NCBI RefSeq assembly: GCF_000524195.1
Contig: NW_020170471.1
Location: 174,470-238,469, forward strand
DNA length: 64,000 nucleotides
Direction: 5' to 3'
From: Echinococcus granulosus
Lineage: Eukaryota; Platyhelminthes; Cestoda; Cyclophyllidea; Taeniidae
Shown here: one piece after another, positions 1-13,133 of the stretch
Numbering within the stretch: position 1 is the first letter of the stretch
How the letters are laid out: the number at the start of each line of letters is the position of its first letter
Made by a program: the position numbers and the translations under genes
The notes under the pieces: model-generated
Seen by the model: only the letters and a program-made list of their open reading frames with translations
Database searches by the model: none
What the model was told of the DNA's origin: nothing

Positions 1-633
1 TTTGGGATGAATTAGAGATTCGCTGAGTGAAGTAAGAGTTGTCACATCCAAACCTCCAACTGTCTCGCCCCCACCTTCTCTTCCCTTCTCCCCCCCTCCC
101 GCTGAAAGCGCGTGCCCGAAGCATTTTGCTGGGGAATTAAAAAACTTGTAAACACCAACCGCCATCGCAAAAAAGGAGACGAGTTTGTTTAAGAGCCACT
201 AAAATTCGCTCAAACCATCAAAAATAAAATCAGTATAAAGCTCGAAGCATCCACAAAAAGGAGAAGAGTAAGAAAGAACACATATTCTGCAACGAAGCAA
301 TTTACCCTGAGGACTAGAAAGAAAGAAAACAAGAAAAGGTGATATTTTGAAGGAAGTCACCACTGTAAAGTGCGCTCAGTTAACTTTTAAAAGGAAAGGG
401 CAATCTTAATTACAGGTAATTACCACCAACTTTAGCTATGCCAAACCAAAATAGTAGAAAGTAATTACCAAATCTGGAGAGACAACACAAGTAAAATGAC
501 CTGCCAAGAAAGGTGGCTTGTCTACCTACCTGCAGAAAAACAAGAGAACCGGATGTCCCGGGTGGATGAAAGAAGGTGAAGATTTGAAATGAAGGGTCAG
601 CTCCACAAAAAAAGTGAGGCAGCTTCAACTGCC
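1..633. other. no gene seen at the left edge
   Basis: This is purine-rich sequence with only short open frames that show no family motif. It could be intron or 5' flank of the small gene that follows, or of a gene lying outside the window. Confidence 0.4.
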
Positions 634-665
634 TTCAGTGGAAGACGAAGCAAGAGGCTCAAAAT

Positions 666-1059
666 ATGCGTCAAGGCACATTAAAAAGAAAGTTAACCCC
701 AGCTGAAAACACATCAAGTGGGTCGGAGACACTCGAAAAAGAGGAAAAGACCGGCCGAAGGTAAGTTTCAGACCTGCAGAAATGAGAAGAGGGACAGATT
801 TAAAACATCGAATGACGTTCTGATGGAGCGAATAGCATGCGAGCATTACACAATTTATGAAGAACAACTAAATGAGTGTGCTTTGAGGGGAAGAAACGCC
901 TTAGCACCAGAATTTGAAGAATTGTTACGAGATCTGGGCGGGGCGGAGCTACTGAGGTTAACCTTCAGCCAAAACTACCTAATCCATCCACCGGGAAGGC
1001 ACCGGTTGACGGGTTTGACAACACTGGAAACCGACATTCGCAACTTCCTGCTAAGCTAA
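666..1059 (+). CDS. hypothetical protein, two-exon model
   Basis: I do not recognise this protein. One model starts at the ATG at 666. Exon 1 is 666-760 and ends in AG before a GTAAGT donor. Exon 2 is 798-1059, in matching phase, and ends with TAA, giving about 118 residues. The intron would be only 37 nt and lacks a pyrimidine tract, so the acceptor is weak. Exon 2 has coding-like composition, with a stretch containing NALAPEFEELLRDLGG and a short Leu-rich C-terminus, and it is open for 86 codons. Exon 1 is Lys/Glu-rich (TLEKEEKTGRR). The frame of exon 2 also stays open leftward to 697 without an ATG, so exon 2 could instead belong to a longer gene with upstream exons. No domain, signal peptide or membrane segment was seen. 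Confidence 0.33.
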
Positions 1060-1197
1060 GGCCTTTTCGCATATACTAGACCCACACAGTTAATGCAACT
1101 CTCTAAAAGAAAGGCGAGAATATATTTGGTTGGGAAGAAAAGTTCACATTTTTTTCTTTCTAGCCTCGTTTTCTAACAACAATGAACTATTGAGCAG

Positions 1198-1457
1198 GTG
1201 ATGATGCACTTGCGCCCACAAAAGAACACAACACGGAGACAGCTTCCGCTGTTACCCTTGTTGGTGCGGCTGCACTTTTACCGGAGGTCATAACACCCGC
1301 ATTGGGAGTTTTTTCTGCGGAGACCGTCAAGTTGATGGACGTGTGCCAGTCAGTGAGTAAATGTTTGAGGACGTTGCCTAGACTTTTTTTCCTACAAAAA
1401 ACCAAACCGCCAGTTGGACAGATTCACCGACAGAGTGCTACACCGAAGGGGTATTGA
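1198..1457 (+). CDS. unresolved open frame, possible exon
   Basis: An 85-codon open frame follows a GAGCAG acceptor-like site and ends at TGA (1455-1457). It reads with Ala/Val/Thr-rich composition (for example TETASAVTLVGAAALLPEV) and has no ATG near its start. A second open frame, on + in another phase, covers 1454-1762 and is Lys/Thr/Ser-rich. These could be exons of the small upstream gene, decayed sequence, or chance frames. There is no family similarity I can name. A clear pyrimidine-rich acceptor (TTTTTTTCTTTCTAG, ending at 1163) lies just before them and is the only splice-like support. Confidence 0.2.
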
Positions 1458-2045
1458 GCACCACAACCCGAAGAAGTTTTAGCATTCAAACAGGCCAAAA
1501 AAAGTTGACCATTACGTCCAAATTGAAAAGCTCCTACACAGTTTGCAACCAGTTATCCACCAAAAAGGGTGGAAAAAAAGCACGCCACACATTAGTGTCG
1601 CCAAATGTAGGCAAGAAAATGAGTTTACAGGCCTGTTTACACACCATACCTGTAAAAGGGAGGCCACATCGCAATTTAACTATCACCCAAAGCACTTCCA
1701 CACACTTTGTGGGTGACGAGATTGGAGTGAAATGCGGACAAAGCCAACCATTCACAGTATGAATTCATAATTGCCAATTTGACGATGGAAATATCACCGA
1801 GAAATATGGGAAAAGCACGACCTCTAAGCGATATGAAAAGTGCGGAAATTAGGAAAGGTGGCAGAAGAGGTGGTAAAATCCATAACCATGTAAAAAATGT
1901 ACTAAGAGGAACATTGGATACTGAATTTTCAACATTGCTATGTAGGAGGGAGGGAAAGAAAATTCATCACACATGGAAAGAGGCGAACACACCCACACAC
2001 ACACTGCCTGTAACCAATCCCCGTAGGAACGTCATTTATATATGA

Positions 2046-5000
2046 CGGGCACTAATTAGCAGATACATTTGATTATGAAATCGAGCCAAAAAAGTGGTCA
2101 AAGTTCACTCTGTGAATTATTTGTCAATAAAAAAGTGATGAAAGGGCATCAAATGACAAAGTGGCTAGCACCCTACCAGGTTGATGCTTAAATATTACTT
2201 GGTTACTTGGTTAATCGTGTGTGGAACATGGCCGGTACTTCCTGCCTAGCCTCCAGTGAGAAATCCATGGTTGAAGATCCCGTCTACACACAGACAAATA
2301 CAATGTCTAAGCTCTTGGGGGATGGAATGATCTAGACCTTGAAAGTGTGGTGTGGGTAGTGAACAGATCATCTGGATGGTGACAATTGACATTTTCATTT
2401 TTCCAACGTTGGAATACAAAGGTTACTTCTCAGTTAGACAAAAAGCTGGTTGTTAGCTCTTGATACAGAGAATATATGGAACCCAATTATGTAGATTCCA
2501 CGAATTTCTCTGCTCCACCCGCATGAAACATTACTGAAAAGTCTAAAACTTTAATCATTCCAGTTGACATAGGGACAATCTGAACAAGCGGTTTCATTCA
2601 CCGATTCGATATCTGTCGACATTACGTTCTGTGGACGCACACTGCACCTACTCCAAATGCTACACGGCAAATCCAGTGAGACGGTTCTCCAGTTTCATGG
2701 ATCCGGTTCAATCCACTTCGTCAATCGAACCAGCCGGGGCTATCCCCCTCGGAGTGAAGCGAAATTTGACGATGTAAGAGGAAAGTGGTAGAGAGAACCC
2801 AATACAGATTACCGTACTTGCCAGCTCAGTCCTGTCCACCAGTTCATGACGCAAGCGCAGGACTGTCGTGGCTAATGGTTACCTAACATTAGATTCGACT
2901 TCGTACGTGTTTGAGGCATCACGATCCTTGATGGAGCTCTGGCCTTTCTAAGTGTCCATCCCGTTTTAGTAAGAATGCATTTGAAAGAGCTCTCGCATTG
3001 TCCTTTTCATGTTGACGCCTCCTCATTTACTCACAGCTATATGAGTGTTTATTTCCTCCTCTGTCTTAATTTGCAATTTGAGCCATTCATTAGGTCAGTA
3101 TCACAGTATCTCCTTTCTTTCCTTCCACCATTCTCATCTGATCGCCTTCGTGTGTTTGCAAACACCAAGATGGTAATGTTCATATCAATTTAGATTCAGT
3201 TTTTCGACATTTCTTAAAATTTAGGCCGCATTTCGCTTTGATATTGATGTGTCAGTGTTGAAGTTTGCTTTCTACCAACACAAGTACATACTGGGAGACG
3301 GACAGAGTGGGTGCCATAGATAGAGCCAATTTATCACTGACAATTATGCTATCACGTCCTACCGCACTGTCTTCAAACGCGATCCAACGGACCTGACCAG
3401 GAGTTTCTTCATGTCTAAAGCCTGGCTTAGTTTCGTAAACTAAGCCGATGTTGTGAGGGGGAGTTTAAAATGGGAGGAAAATGGCCAGAAGCATTACAAG
3501 AGGTACTCTATGGGGAGATTCAAGCATGCCAATGCCCTATAGTTCCTACAAATTGCGATCGAATGTGGTAGTTAGGACCCAAACATGGGTAGCACGCATC
3601 TTTTTTTTGGACTAATGCGGCAGATAGTGGCGCCTGAGTGAGATAAAATGAAGCACTTAGGCATTCCAGCGAACACATTTTAGCAACACATATAGAAGTC
3701 AGGCTATTATTAACCAGAGAAGTGCTTAATGATGCGTGTGAGAGACACAATGGTGTGGCGAAATGAACAAGAATTGGAGGCGGTAAGGGAAATGCTTGCT
3801 GCTAAACAGTAGTACAGAAAAGTACTCGCTAGCCTTGCTATAAAGCTGTGCATGGCATGTGCAAAAAAATGCGCCCCTTTCCACCCAATCGCAAAGGATA
3901 TGAAGCCAAGAAAAAGAAACAAGAAACTGATCTCGGATACTAGGTATGATTGGGACGGATGCAGGTAAGCAGCAAAATTCGGCGAAAATGGACCTCGTTC
4001 GATAGGGCGTGTGGAAATCAAGCAGAAACAATCAGCAGGCCTTAATACGGGAAGTGGAAGGGCTTTTCGGACACTAATCCCTGCACAGAGCCTCTTCTTT
4101 CAATAGATAAAGTAGTCTTGCAATAATTTAAACAATCGGCTGTGCATCCTGATAGGCATGAAAGGTAGACGAGTTAAAAGGTGTTGGTTACCGACAATGA
4201 GTAGGCCCATTTCATCCATAACGAAATGAGGCTGAAACGCTGGGGAATATCCTTCTGAAGGCACTTAGAAGAGAAGAATTCTTTTGGGATGAAATAACAC
4301 CAATTATGAATTATTAACCGCCCTTGAGTACCACAGAGTATACGAGGAGGAGGAATAAGGAGGGCTTGTACATATGTACGAGGCGTAGAAGTTAAGTGAA
4401 ATGGTTTTAGGCATCCTATAGGACTTCAAACGAATCTATAGGTTGAAAAACCTAGAATACCCTCGAAGAGACCCTTGAAAATACAAATTCGGTATGAGAA
4501 TATTCACCTTCACTAACGTGATGCTGCATCAATTATGGATGTGACAACGTTTACCAGTGGCTAAACGAAGCAGAAGTAAGGTATAAGCTATTTCCGAGTA
4601 CCACAAATCATGACACGTTTGAGGGGGGAAATATCCCACCGATAAGATGGGAAGCAAAGTGATTGAGAGAATTACGCAGGGAAGGAGGAAGAACTCTACA
4701 AGGTGGTAGATATTTTCTACCACCGATAAAAGCAAAGAAAATACTCCTAATTTATTCACAGTAATAGAATTTAACGCTGTTGTTTCTGAAAAATTACCAA
4801 AAAACGTGACCTATGAAAGTAATTTGACACCTCTGATCGGCGAGGAAATAGATAAGAGAAATGCACTTTTAAAATATCCACAGAAAATGGAGTAAAATCA
4901 AGCAGAAAAGACGCATCCAAAAATCACCACAACCATGAAGTGACTTGGCAAAGGAGAAAACTTGACTCACGTGATAGGATTGAGGGAAGACTCGGGATGA

Positions 5001-5046
5001 GCGAGTAAGTGAAAACAAGAGATAGAAGGCGACCCAATGCCCCTCC
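2046..5046. other. non-coding stretch, 3' flank of the zinc-finger gene
   Basis: No supportable gene on either strand. The open frames are short, mutually overlapping and without motifs. The right end holds the probable 3' UTR of the minus-strand zinc-finger gene. Confidence 0.5.
4751..4756 (-). terminator. candidate polyadenylation signal of the zinc-finger gene
   Basis: AATAAA on the minus strand, about 290 nt past the stop codon at 5047. The distance suits a 3' UTR, but single hexamers are common in AT-rich DNA. Confidence 0.4.
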
Positions 5047-8000
5047 CTACTGTCGATGTGTCTTAACATGGCGATGCAGGTTGCCTAGTTGCGCAAACGC
5101 CTTGGAGCACTGCGGACAGCGATAGGGCTTTTCACCCGTGTGTGTTCGGATGTGCGCTCGCAAGTGATCCTTCTGTGGAAAGGCCTTTGGACAGAAGCGA
5201 CAGGGAAATGGGCGCTCACCTGTAAGGGAAGATGAATGAGACAATGGATTACAAGAAAAGATCTCTTACGACTCGTTCTACTGATGTCAACACTGACGAA
5301 TTTACCTCAAAAGGATGGTAAGAGTAATTTCTCTGATTGGATATCACATCATAATGCAAAATAAGGAAGGTTTATATTGAGGAGGAATGAAACTGTCAAG
5401 AATCACAATAAAAGGGCTATCGAAATCGCATCGAAAACCGTCACAACTTCAGTTTAAGGCATAAAGACCGATTTGTAAGCGTACCCTGAGGACTCGATAC
5501 CTACCAACGCCACAGCTAACATAGAAGAGTGGCAGTGAATGGGAAAAAGTATATAAAACCGACCTCCACACAAAAGTACTGTTTAACGAAGGGCAATTAG
5601 CATGAGTAGAATTTTTGGGCTCTACGAAACGCAAATCTAGAGTTAAATTCTCTCAGGAGACATTAGCTCCCTCGTTTTTTCTCGCTCTGGCATGCTGCTG
5701 ACAGACAAAGTTGGAGCGAAACTATAAAAAGGGTGAGAAAGACTTTTGGAGCAGAAACGATGCTGGCTTACAGGAGTGAAAACGCCTGAAAGTAGATCTC
5801 AGGGTTGGTGACGGGAAGCCACGCCCGTAACACCTACCCTATCCGTCGCCCAACGCAAGGTTGCGCTGATAGGCAGCCAACTCTCGCATCGCCACACCCT
5901 ATAGGGCCTCCACCAAAATCCAAACAAATTTCTAAATGTCAAAACAAGGCTGGAATTTAAACAAGCCATGTCGGAAAACTGAGCCAAAAGCGATGCAAAC
6001 ATCACGTTATGCTGTTTACAAATACACGGAAGGAATTTCATAAGAGTGGCAGAAAAAAGATAATGCGATACTGACCTAATAGATGGCCCAAATTACAAAA
6101 TAAGGCAGAGAAGCAAATAAGCTCCCCGATGGATGTGGTTAAAAGAAGAGGCAACAACACTAAAAAGGACAATGCAAGAGTTCTTTCAAATGTGTCCTCG
6201 CTAGAAGGGGATAAGCATTCGTAGAAGTTGGAGAGGCATCAAGAATTGTGACGCCTCAAAAGTGTCGCAGTAGAGAGGCCTTCCCGTGAAGTTAAACCGG
6301 AACGGTGTGTAAGCATTACCAGTGAGCTATGATGTGTGTGTCGAGCGACCAAGAAAGTTGTGCTGTCGCATCGTAACTCCTGAGGAGGTGTCGGAGTCAT
6401 AAATTGGTGGACAGGACTAAGTCGACCAGTACGGCAATCTGTATTGTGTGTAATCCGCCACTTTCCCCTCACATTATCAAATTTCAGTCCAACCTGAAGG
6501 GCATGGCTCTAAGTGGTTCGATTGGCGAAGTGGATCAAACTTGAACCATGAAGCTGGAGAACCATCTCGCTGGATTTGTTATGAACCATTATGAAGAGTG
6601 GGTATGCCTGTGGCTACCGGTACAGTATCCTACACTTGGAACCTGCACTTATACCATCAAAAATTGGTTAAACCTGATGGACGTGATTCGAAATTGTCTG
6701 CTTTACGAAACTGAACTGGATCCCAGGAATGAAGAAGCGCCTGATCAGGTTCATCGTGCAGCAGAAGGTAACACTTACAAACGCTTCAGACAACTAGATT
6801 CTGATGACTGTTGCACCAGAGTTCAAAGCAGTTTAACGTGAGTCCTGACAAGGCATTTGTATGAACCTATCTCAATCAGGAGGTATGTGCAGGTGTTGCC
6901 TTAGTAGACTCCGATGAGCATCAAACAACCGCCAATTTATCCACGGCTTCTTTCATGTACCTTATGAAAACGGGCCCCGCATTTTAAATCCTGTGCTGAT
7001 TGATTGACTTGTGGTGCAAAAATTGTTTTGTATGCATTGCAATGAGCAAAAAAAACCCAAGTGTGTGTGTATGCGTGATTGGGTTTGTGGTGGACTGCAG
7101 ACGAGATTGTTACTGCGAAAGCCGACATGTCTCCACTCGATACAACTGGAAGGTGTCCAAGACCAAATTATGTTTTAGAAACATGTGAGACTGACCAAAC
7201 GGTCGAAATTAGGCCCCATTTTTTTCTAAGGTAAGACCTATGGCAGCCGCGAGGCCTACCCACGAGAACACCCCATACTACACTTTATGAATGGGATGGG
7301 ATGGAAGGGAAAGTGACAACTTCTCTCCCCACTCTTCGTAGTTCACGGATGACATTTCTCTATGTAATGGCATTTGAGGACCAAAAAGAGCAGAAACGGA
7401 GGCTTTTTTGCTTCTCAAGACAATGCATTTTAGAAAAGTAGAATCCACACTAACGACCCTTTAAAAGAGGATTGACAACCTGCAGCGGTGGATTACGTCA
7501 ACGGATACCGGAACTCAGAAAGCTCTCTCTGACTGTGGTTGATCAAATCAAAAATAACAGCTATCACAATTCAAAAGCTAGCTTGGAAATCAGCGAGAAG
7601 AGAAAATAAGTGCTTTTCATGCAAAACCGTGAGATGAAGCGTAATTAAAGTTAAAGAAAACTCCCCTCCCATCTCACGCGAAAGTAGGGCGAGGGGAAAC
7701 GGATTAGGGCAGACCAAGAGTAAGAGAAGATCAGTGATGCTTGATTGCTCCCCACCAAAAGTTCTCTTCAATCATAAGTCACGTTTTCAGATGACTGCGC
7801 GGTGGAGGTTTTTAAACCCACAAAGAGCGAAATTTTTCGCTGTGCGGGCTTTGGATAGCCCCATATAAAAGGGCGAAGGCTTAGATCTAACCAAATAGTC
7901 GGGAGCTACGATGCCTTATGACCACGGAAAAGGGTTTTTTTGAAAGAAAAGCAATAGACTGGAAGCACATGCAGTAGGAGTTGATCATGTTGAACCCATA

Positions 8001-11000
8001 AAAACTACGACACACACTAAAAGGAAGAAAGCTAGGGACTAGGAGTTGAAGGAAGATGCTTTGGAAAGGAGCAATTTTGTGTAGTGTAGAAAATTCCTTT
8101 TGGATAAGTGAAAGTAAGAGGAAACTACCAAAACTTGGGAGGTCAGAATCTTACAAAATACCCCTCCCAAGTGCCTTACGTTTTATGAACCATGAACAAA
8201 GGAATAAGTTCATTTACAAAAAGCACAAACAATCCACCGAACCGATATTTTAAAGGTGCGAAGATGAGATAAAGATGGGGAATTACATAGAGCATCAAGG
8301 AACAAAACGATCTTAAAAAGGGGAAAGAGAAAGTGGAAGAAATTAAACAAGTCAAGGCCAAAGTTGAGAAGTTAGCAAGATGATTGAGCATCCGGACGGA
8401 AATAACACCACTTCGAAGAGCCACTAGAGGCATGGAAATCAGTCCCAAAAAGGGAATAGAACAAACAAAAATACGATTTTAACTGCCAAATTATCAATCA
8501 ACTTACAAAGGAAGCTTCCCTGTTCATATTGTTCAGTTATTTACATAAAACACTATTGATGGGCTATGGTGTTTTCTTTTTCTCATGAAAAAAACGTGCC
8601 TTTTAACACCGTTGTAGCAAAGGCTTCCAGACTTCTGAGTGCACGGATAATATAGCACTGCAGCACACTAAAAAGTACAGAAATGATGCACGAAAAGCCT
8701 GTATGGATCACCCAAGCCGTTCCTAATCACTTTTAGGCCTGCTTTTTGGTAAGCGAACAAGCTACAGCCCCATCTTGGCATTTAGTATTGTTGATGCGGT
8801 AGCAACATGACCCCGAAGACCCGTCAGTAGGAGACGCAGAAACACGCGCACAGGGTAATGTCTGATAGCAGAAAGGTTTGGAAATTTTTTGTGAAGACGG
8901 TGCGATGGCAAAAGATGATGTAGTGACATATAGTACACAACTTCTTGTATAAGGCATTGGCACTTCGTGAGGTAAAGAAATTTTTACTATGAAGTGTATG
9001 TATGAGAGAGCAATTGTAATTCAGGGAGAAAAGGTACATCTCAGAGATATGGAAATGCAGTAGTAAATGGAACACTGGGTTCAAGAGATCACAACCCATC
9101 TCCAACGACTCCGCAAAGGCCATTTTTTGGAGGAAGGTCAATGAAATATGCGAATTAGGAGGCTTACAACGAATAGAGACTGTTAAGTCAGACTTTTAGA
9201 TAAAAAAAAACACGAAATATGCCTGACAAGGATGATGAGTGGAGAAAGGAGCCAATAAATGGGAAGGTGGGAGTTCAGCCTCCAACTTCTGGCTAAGGTA
9301 GCTGGAAAAAGTAAAAGAATAACCCATCAAACGGTTGTAGATAGGTAAGTTAGGAAAATTAGGGATTCGTCAGAAGAAAAATGTGGAGGGCAGGACCAAG
9401 GATGGAAGGGAAGTAGACAAAGAGTACGCCTCATACACTAAAGTTGGAGCGTGGGAAGTTTCGACTGCTAACCTAAATCACAAGATTGGAGAAATGGACC
9501 TGAAAGTGGTGAAATAAAAAAAAGAGGAAACAGTTGAATCAAGTTAGGGTAGGTGAGGCCACACGCAGGCAGGGTTTCGAATGGATTGGAAAGTTAAAAG
9601 TAGAAAAAATAAAAGAGAAGCGACATACCTTTATTGTCAAAAAACTTTCTGTTAAATTAGGGCCAAATATGCGATTTACAAAACCAAGAGCGAGAGAGGC
9701 GGAGTAGAATTTCGATGACAAGAAATGTTCGGATGAGTCAAATGTGAGACACACACACAGAGGGTGGATTTAGGTAACTGGGGTACAGAAAGGTGAGAAA
9801 CAAGGCCAAAAAGAAGAGTGAAGAGTCCTGATTTGTGAACATCAGAAATGAAGTAGAGCTAAATGAGAAAAGTTGGCTGTACAAGTCATATAACTGCAAT
9901 CATGGAGATGTGACAACCACGGCAAGTGAAATTGACAGATTATCAAAAGTCCGGTGGTAGTGAAGGCAGACAGAGGTAAGAAAAGTGGTCCATTACATGT
10001 GTGACACACTAGTCGCGAATGGAATAGTCAATCGCAGATCACGGAAAAAAGAAGGCGAGAGAAGTTAAATTCACTAGCCAAGAAAGCGCGGAACAGCTAC
10101 AAGATTGGAAAATACACACAGCGAAATATTCAAAAAGAGGATCTACGGTCATACACTTGTAAAAGGTAAGATTGAGAATGAAAGAAGGGCGACATCGAAA
10201 GTGAAATAGTTGAATCGAGGTCAGGTAACACCAGAATGTATTCAGAACATCAAAGACACTAAAAAACTTGAGCAGTACATAGACCATACCGAATGGAGCT
10301 AACACTATTGAATAGACAAACAGCACTAAATCTAGTGAGCAGACTCTGATTACCAGTAAACAATAACTACGTGAGTGACAAAGGCACGCACCAGTATGAG
10401 TTCGTATGTGCGCCTGAAGGTTGTCCTTCCTCTCACAACTTTTTGTGCAGAAGGGGCACTGGTGTCGACGTCTTAGCGTTGAAACGGCTGCCACAACAGC
10501 GGAGACGACAGTGTTGGATTCCTCGGAGGAAAAACGATGTTTCGAAGGGGTCACAGGTTTGGCGAACGACGGTGCTGGAAGAATTTCCACGGCCGGTGGA
10601 AGAACAGCAGGAGCCAAGGGCTTGACCGACGTAACTATCGCTGGTGTGGATGCCATTGTTGATGATGGAGGAAGGGGTAGACGAGGACTTAACGTTTCAG
10701 ATTTACTTGGAATGCTGACCAGCTTAGTGGATGATGTGGTCACTATGGGGAGCGTGACGTCATCTAAAATCCGTAGGAAAAGCAAGGATCATTGCCGTAG
10801 CCAAACCTAAACCAAGAGCAACTTTTTGCCAAGGTGCACTAGCCAAAAATAAGTTGGTCAGACATTTTTATGTGCACCAAGAGAACGAAGAAATGCAGAA
10901 AAACTAGGGAAAAGCGTATGCGAATGGGCACTACCCCCAATTTCCCTGTAGTGAATTTTCTAAGTTCACATCTGTTTTTGGTCTCGCCAAATTTGGATTT

Positions 11001-13133
11001 CATTAAAATAAAAAACAATGAGAGCTGACTAGACCAAAGGCGACGTACATGCGTAGTCAATTCGAAGCCTTCCAGCTAACTCGAGTAAATCAGTTGAGGC
11101 GGATCAAGTAGGGAGATGCAATGCAATCGTAACTCCCACTTAAGATAACATCAATGAAATAGGGTAAACTAGGTATATCACAACCAAGAAATCTGAAAAC
11201 AGAATTAATGATTGCCTTCAAATGGAAAACCAGGCAAATCGCAAAACCGGTAAAGCAAATTGGTTGTTGATAGTAGGACATGAAATGCATTCGGTTACAG
11301 AGAATTCCAAATCTTCGACAAGTTAATTACTAGTGTCACGCATGCGTGACACCCCAAACTTCCTGTCTGAGCCCAACGTCACAAAAGCGTGACATGCATT
11401 TTTTATCAACTTATGATAAATTGGTTCTTTTATTGAGGCATTTTGCGAAACTTTTCGAGCAGGAGAAAGAGAAATAAAAATCACAAAAAGGTAGTGCTCA
11501 TGAAAGATCTAAACGACAAAGCACGACAGCATGTAAACAGGTGATGCTTTAGACATGAGAGAAAACTGAAGAATACGTCTTCGCTAAACATAAAAAAAAA
11601 CAAACTTTGCGATTCAAAATCCAAGAACACACTTTTGTTGGAGGGAATGATGCCAACAGGAGTAGTCTTCGGTGCATCAGCAGCCCGAATGAGTAGGAAC
11701 TGCGTGGTACCAGAGACACCAGTGCCGGGTAAGGAGGTGAGCAGTGCAGTGGACGGCGGCATCTGCTGTTGCTGCTGCTTCTGGTGCTGCAGAGCTGCTG
11801 CCACAGCGAGAGGGAGGAGCAGGAGGGACCCGGCACCACTGGAGGGATTGTTGATGGGTACAAGAAGGGTCTGTTTGGCAAGAGATACCTCAAAAGGTGG
11901 TCGTGAGGTATTAGGCAGGATAAAACGCGGCTGCGACTTTTGTGAACTCGGCTCGGTTTCCTTAGTGGGTGTAGTGACAGGGGTGTCGGAGGCGATGATT
12001 GGACGCCACTGATGACTTGGGACTTGGCATGACACACTAACCGAGGCTGGTCCACTGCCGTATTTGCTTTGCGGAGGAGCATGAGGTACCGAAGATGGTA
12101 GTTGAAGTGGCTAGGAGAGAATGCAAATGCAAATTAATAAATGACTTTTTACTCATTAACTCGAAAGTAGCAACTTCGAAACCAAACTCAAACCTAAAAA
12201 AAAGAGAAACAAAAGCTTAACCCAAAAGACGCCGGAATGTAATTCATGGTCTGCTTTATTCAAAATGATAAGAATTGAGTTGTTGGGCCCTTTATGCGAA
12301 CTAATTTTTGACAAAAACGTAAATGCCATTATCAAACTCGTGACAAAAGGACTCGAAAACAAGATCACTTAGGGGTAAATATGTGGAAGCCGATAAGATT
12401 TAGTAAGTTTAAAACAAGAGTTCGCCTTTGTTAAGCCAATGAAAAAGGCAGGTGAACATACTTTACAACTTAATTTTGAGGTAATTTCACTAGAATCTAG
12501 TGATGACAACATCGACTGGGGAGCCGTCACAGCGCAGGAAGCAAAATTCTCCGAAGAAGCCGATGATGGGAATTGTAAAGAGTGTTCGAAAGGCGGCTCA
12601 GTCAACGACGAGCTTGATGGGGTAGAAAAAAGGACACCTGCAGAAGTAGATGCATTTCTCGAATGAAATTTCATTATCTGATCAACCGTCGGAAGCTTAG
12701 TTGATTTCAGTGACTCTTCGTGTTTCACCATAGAAATGGCAGGAGAAGGAGGATTCGGCAACCAAAAGGAATTCGTTGACTCAGTTAGAGGTTTCTCGTC
12801 AGTGAAACATGATCGCTCGCTTACGATTTGGAGTAATTCATTCAGGTCGCTATCAGGATTGGAAGGAGGTTCCACGTAAGACTTGTTGCGTAGCAGGGTA
12901 TCAACACTGTCCAAATGGACCTTATGTGTTTCTGGTTGCAGAAGAGAAGAGGAGTAGAAATCGCTTGGCTTGGTGCCCAAGTGAGAAAGGAAGACATTCT
13001 TCACATCAGCTGATCCATCCACGACACAGGTAGGGAGGTGATTCGGCTCCTTCTTTAGTCCAAGAATGAAGTGTGGAAGGCGTTGAGGAGTGTTTTGTGG
13101 AGTGCAGGTTAAAACTGAAACATCTGACTGCAT
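5047..13133 (-). CDS. C2H2 zinc-finger transcription factor, four exons
   Basis: Exons on the minus strand are 13133-12462, 12110-11633, 10763-10392 and 5219-5047. The phases agree and all junctions are GT-AG, giving about 564 residues. The first ~480 residues are low-complexity, Ser/Pro/Thr-rich, with a short Gln run, typical of transactivation regions. Three C2H2 fingers close the protein at about residues 484-560. The first reads CPFC...H-x3-H and ends exon 3. Fingers two and three are in the last exon and are joined by canonical TGERPF and TGEKPY linkers, so the protein should bind DNA in the nucleus. The intron of about 5.2 kb falls inside the HTGE linker in phase 1. The start is the ATG at 13133. 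A TTTTAG acceptor lies 20 nt upstream, but no in-frame stop separates them, so a further upstream coding exon is possible. The orthologue group is not recognised. Confidence 0.82.
5220..10391 (-). other. 5.2-kb intron of the zinc-finger gene
   Basis: It starts at the GTGCGT donor after the first finger and ends at TTCCCTTACAG. It is AT-rich. I saw no other finger exon or TE protein inside. The open frame running on past the donor, down to 10039, is intron read-through. Confidence 0.65.
11333..11352. repeat. perfect 20-bp palindrome with GTCAC-N6-GTGAC core
   Basis: GTGTCACGCATGCGTGACAC equals its own reverse complement. The core GTCAC, six bases, GTGAC recurs at 11378, 20224 and 23902. The role is unknown: it could be a dimer binding site or a remnant of a small inverted-repeat element. 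Confidence 0.8.
11378..11393. repeat. inverted motif GTCAC-N6-GTGAC, copy 2
   Basis: GTCACAAAAGCGTGAC, lying 26 bp past the first copy in the same intron. The spacer differs but is again six bases. Confidence 0.75.
12111..12461 (-). other. intron 1 of the zinc-finger gene
   Basis: A 351-nt intron, donor GTATGT and acceptor CTCTCCTAG, phase 0. Nothing else seen. Confidence 0.7.

Larger units (their letters stand above)
10764..11632 (-). other. intron 2 of the zinc-finger gene 5' part, with two inverted motifs
   Basis: GTGTGT donor after 11633 and TTTTAG acceptor before 10763. It contains the two closely spaced palindromic motifs at 11333-11352 and 11378-11393, described separately. Confidence 0.6.

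Noticed and set aside
10371..10810. Plus-strand open frames over the zinc-finger exon
   Set aside because: They oppose an exon with a clear C2H2 finger and valid splice sites.
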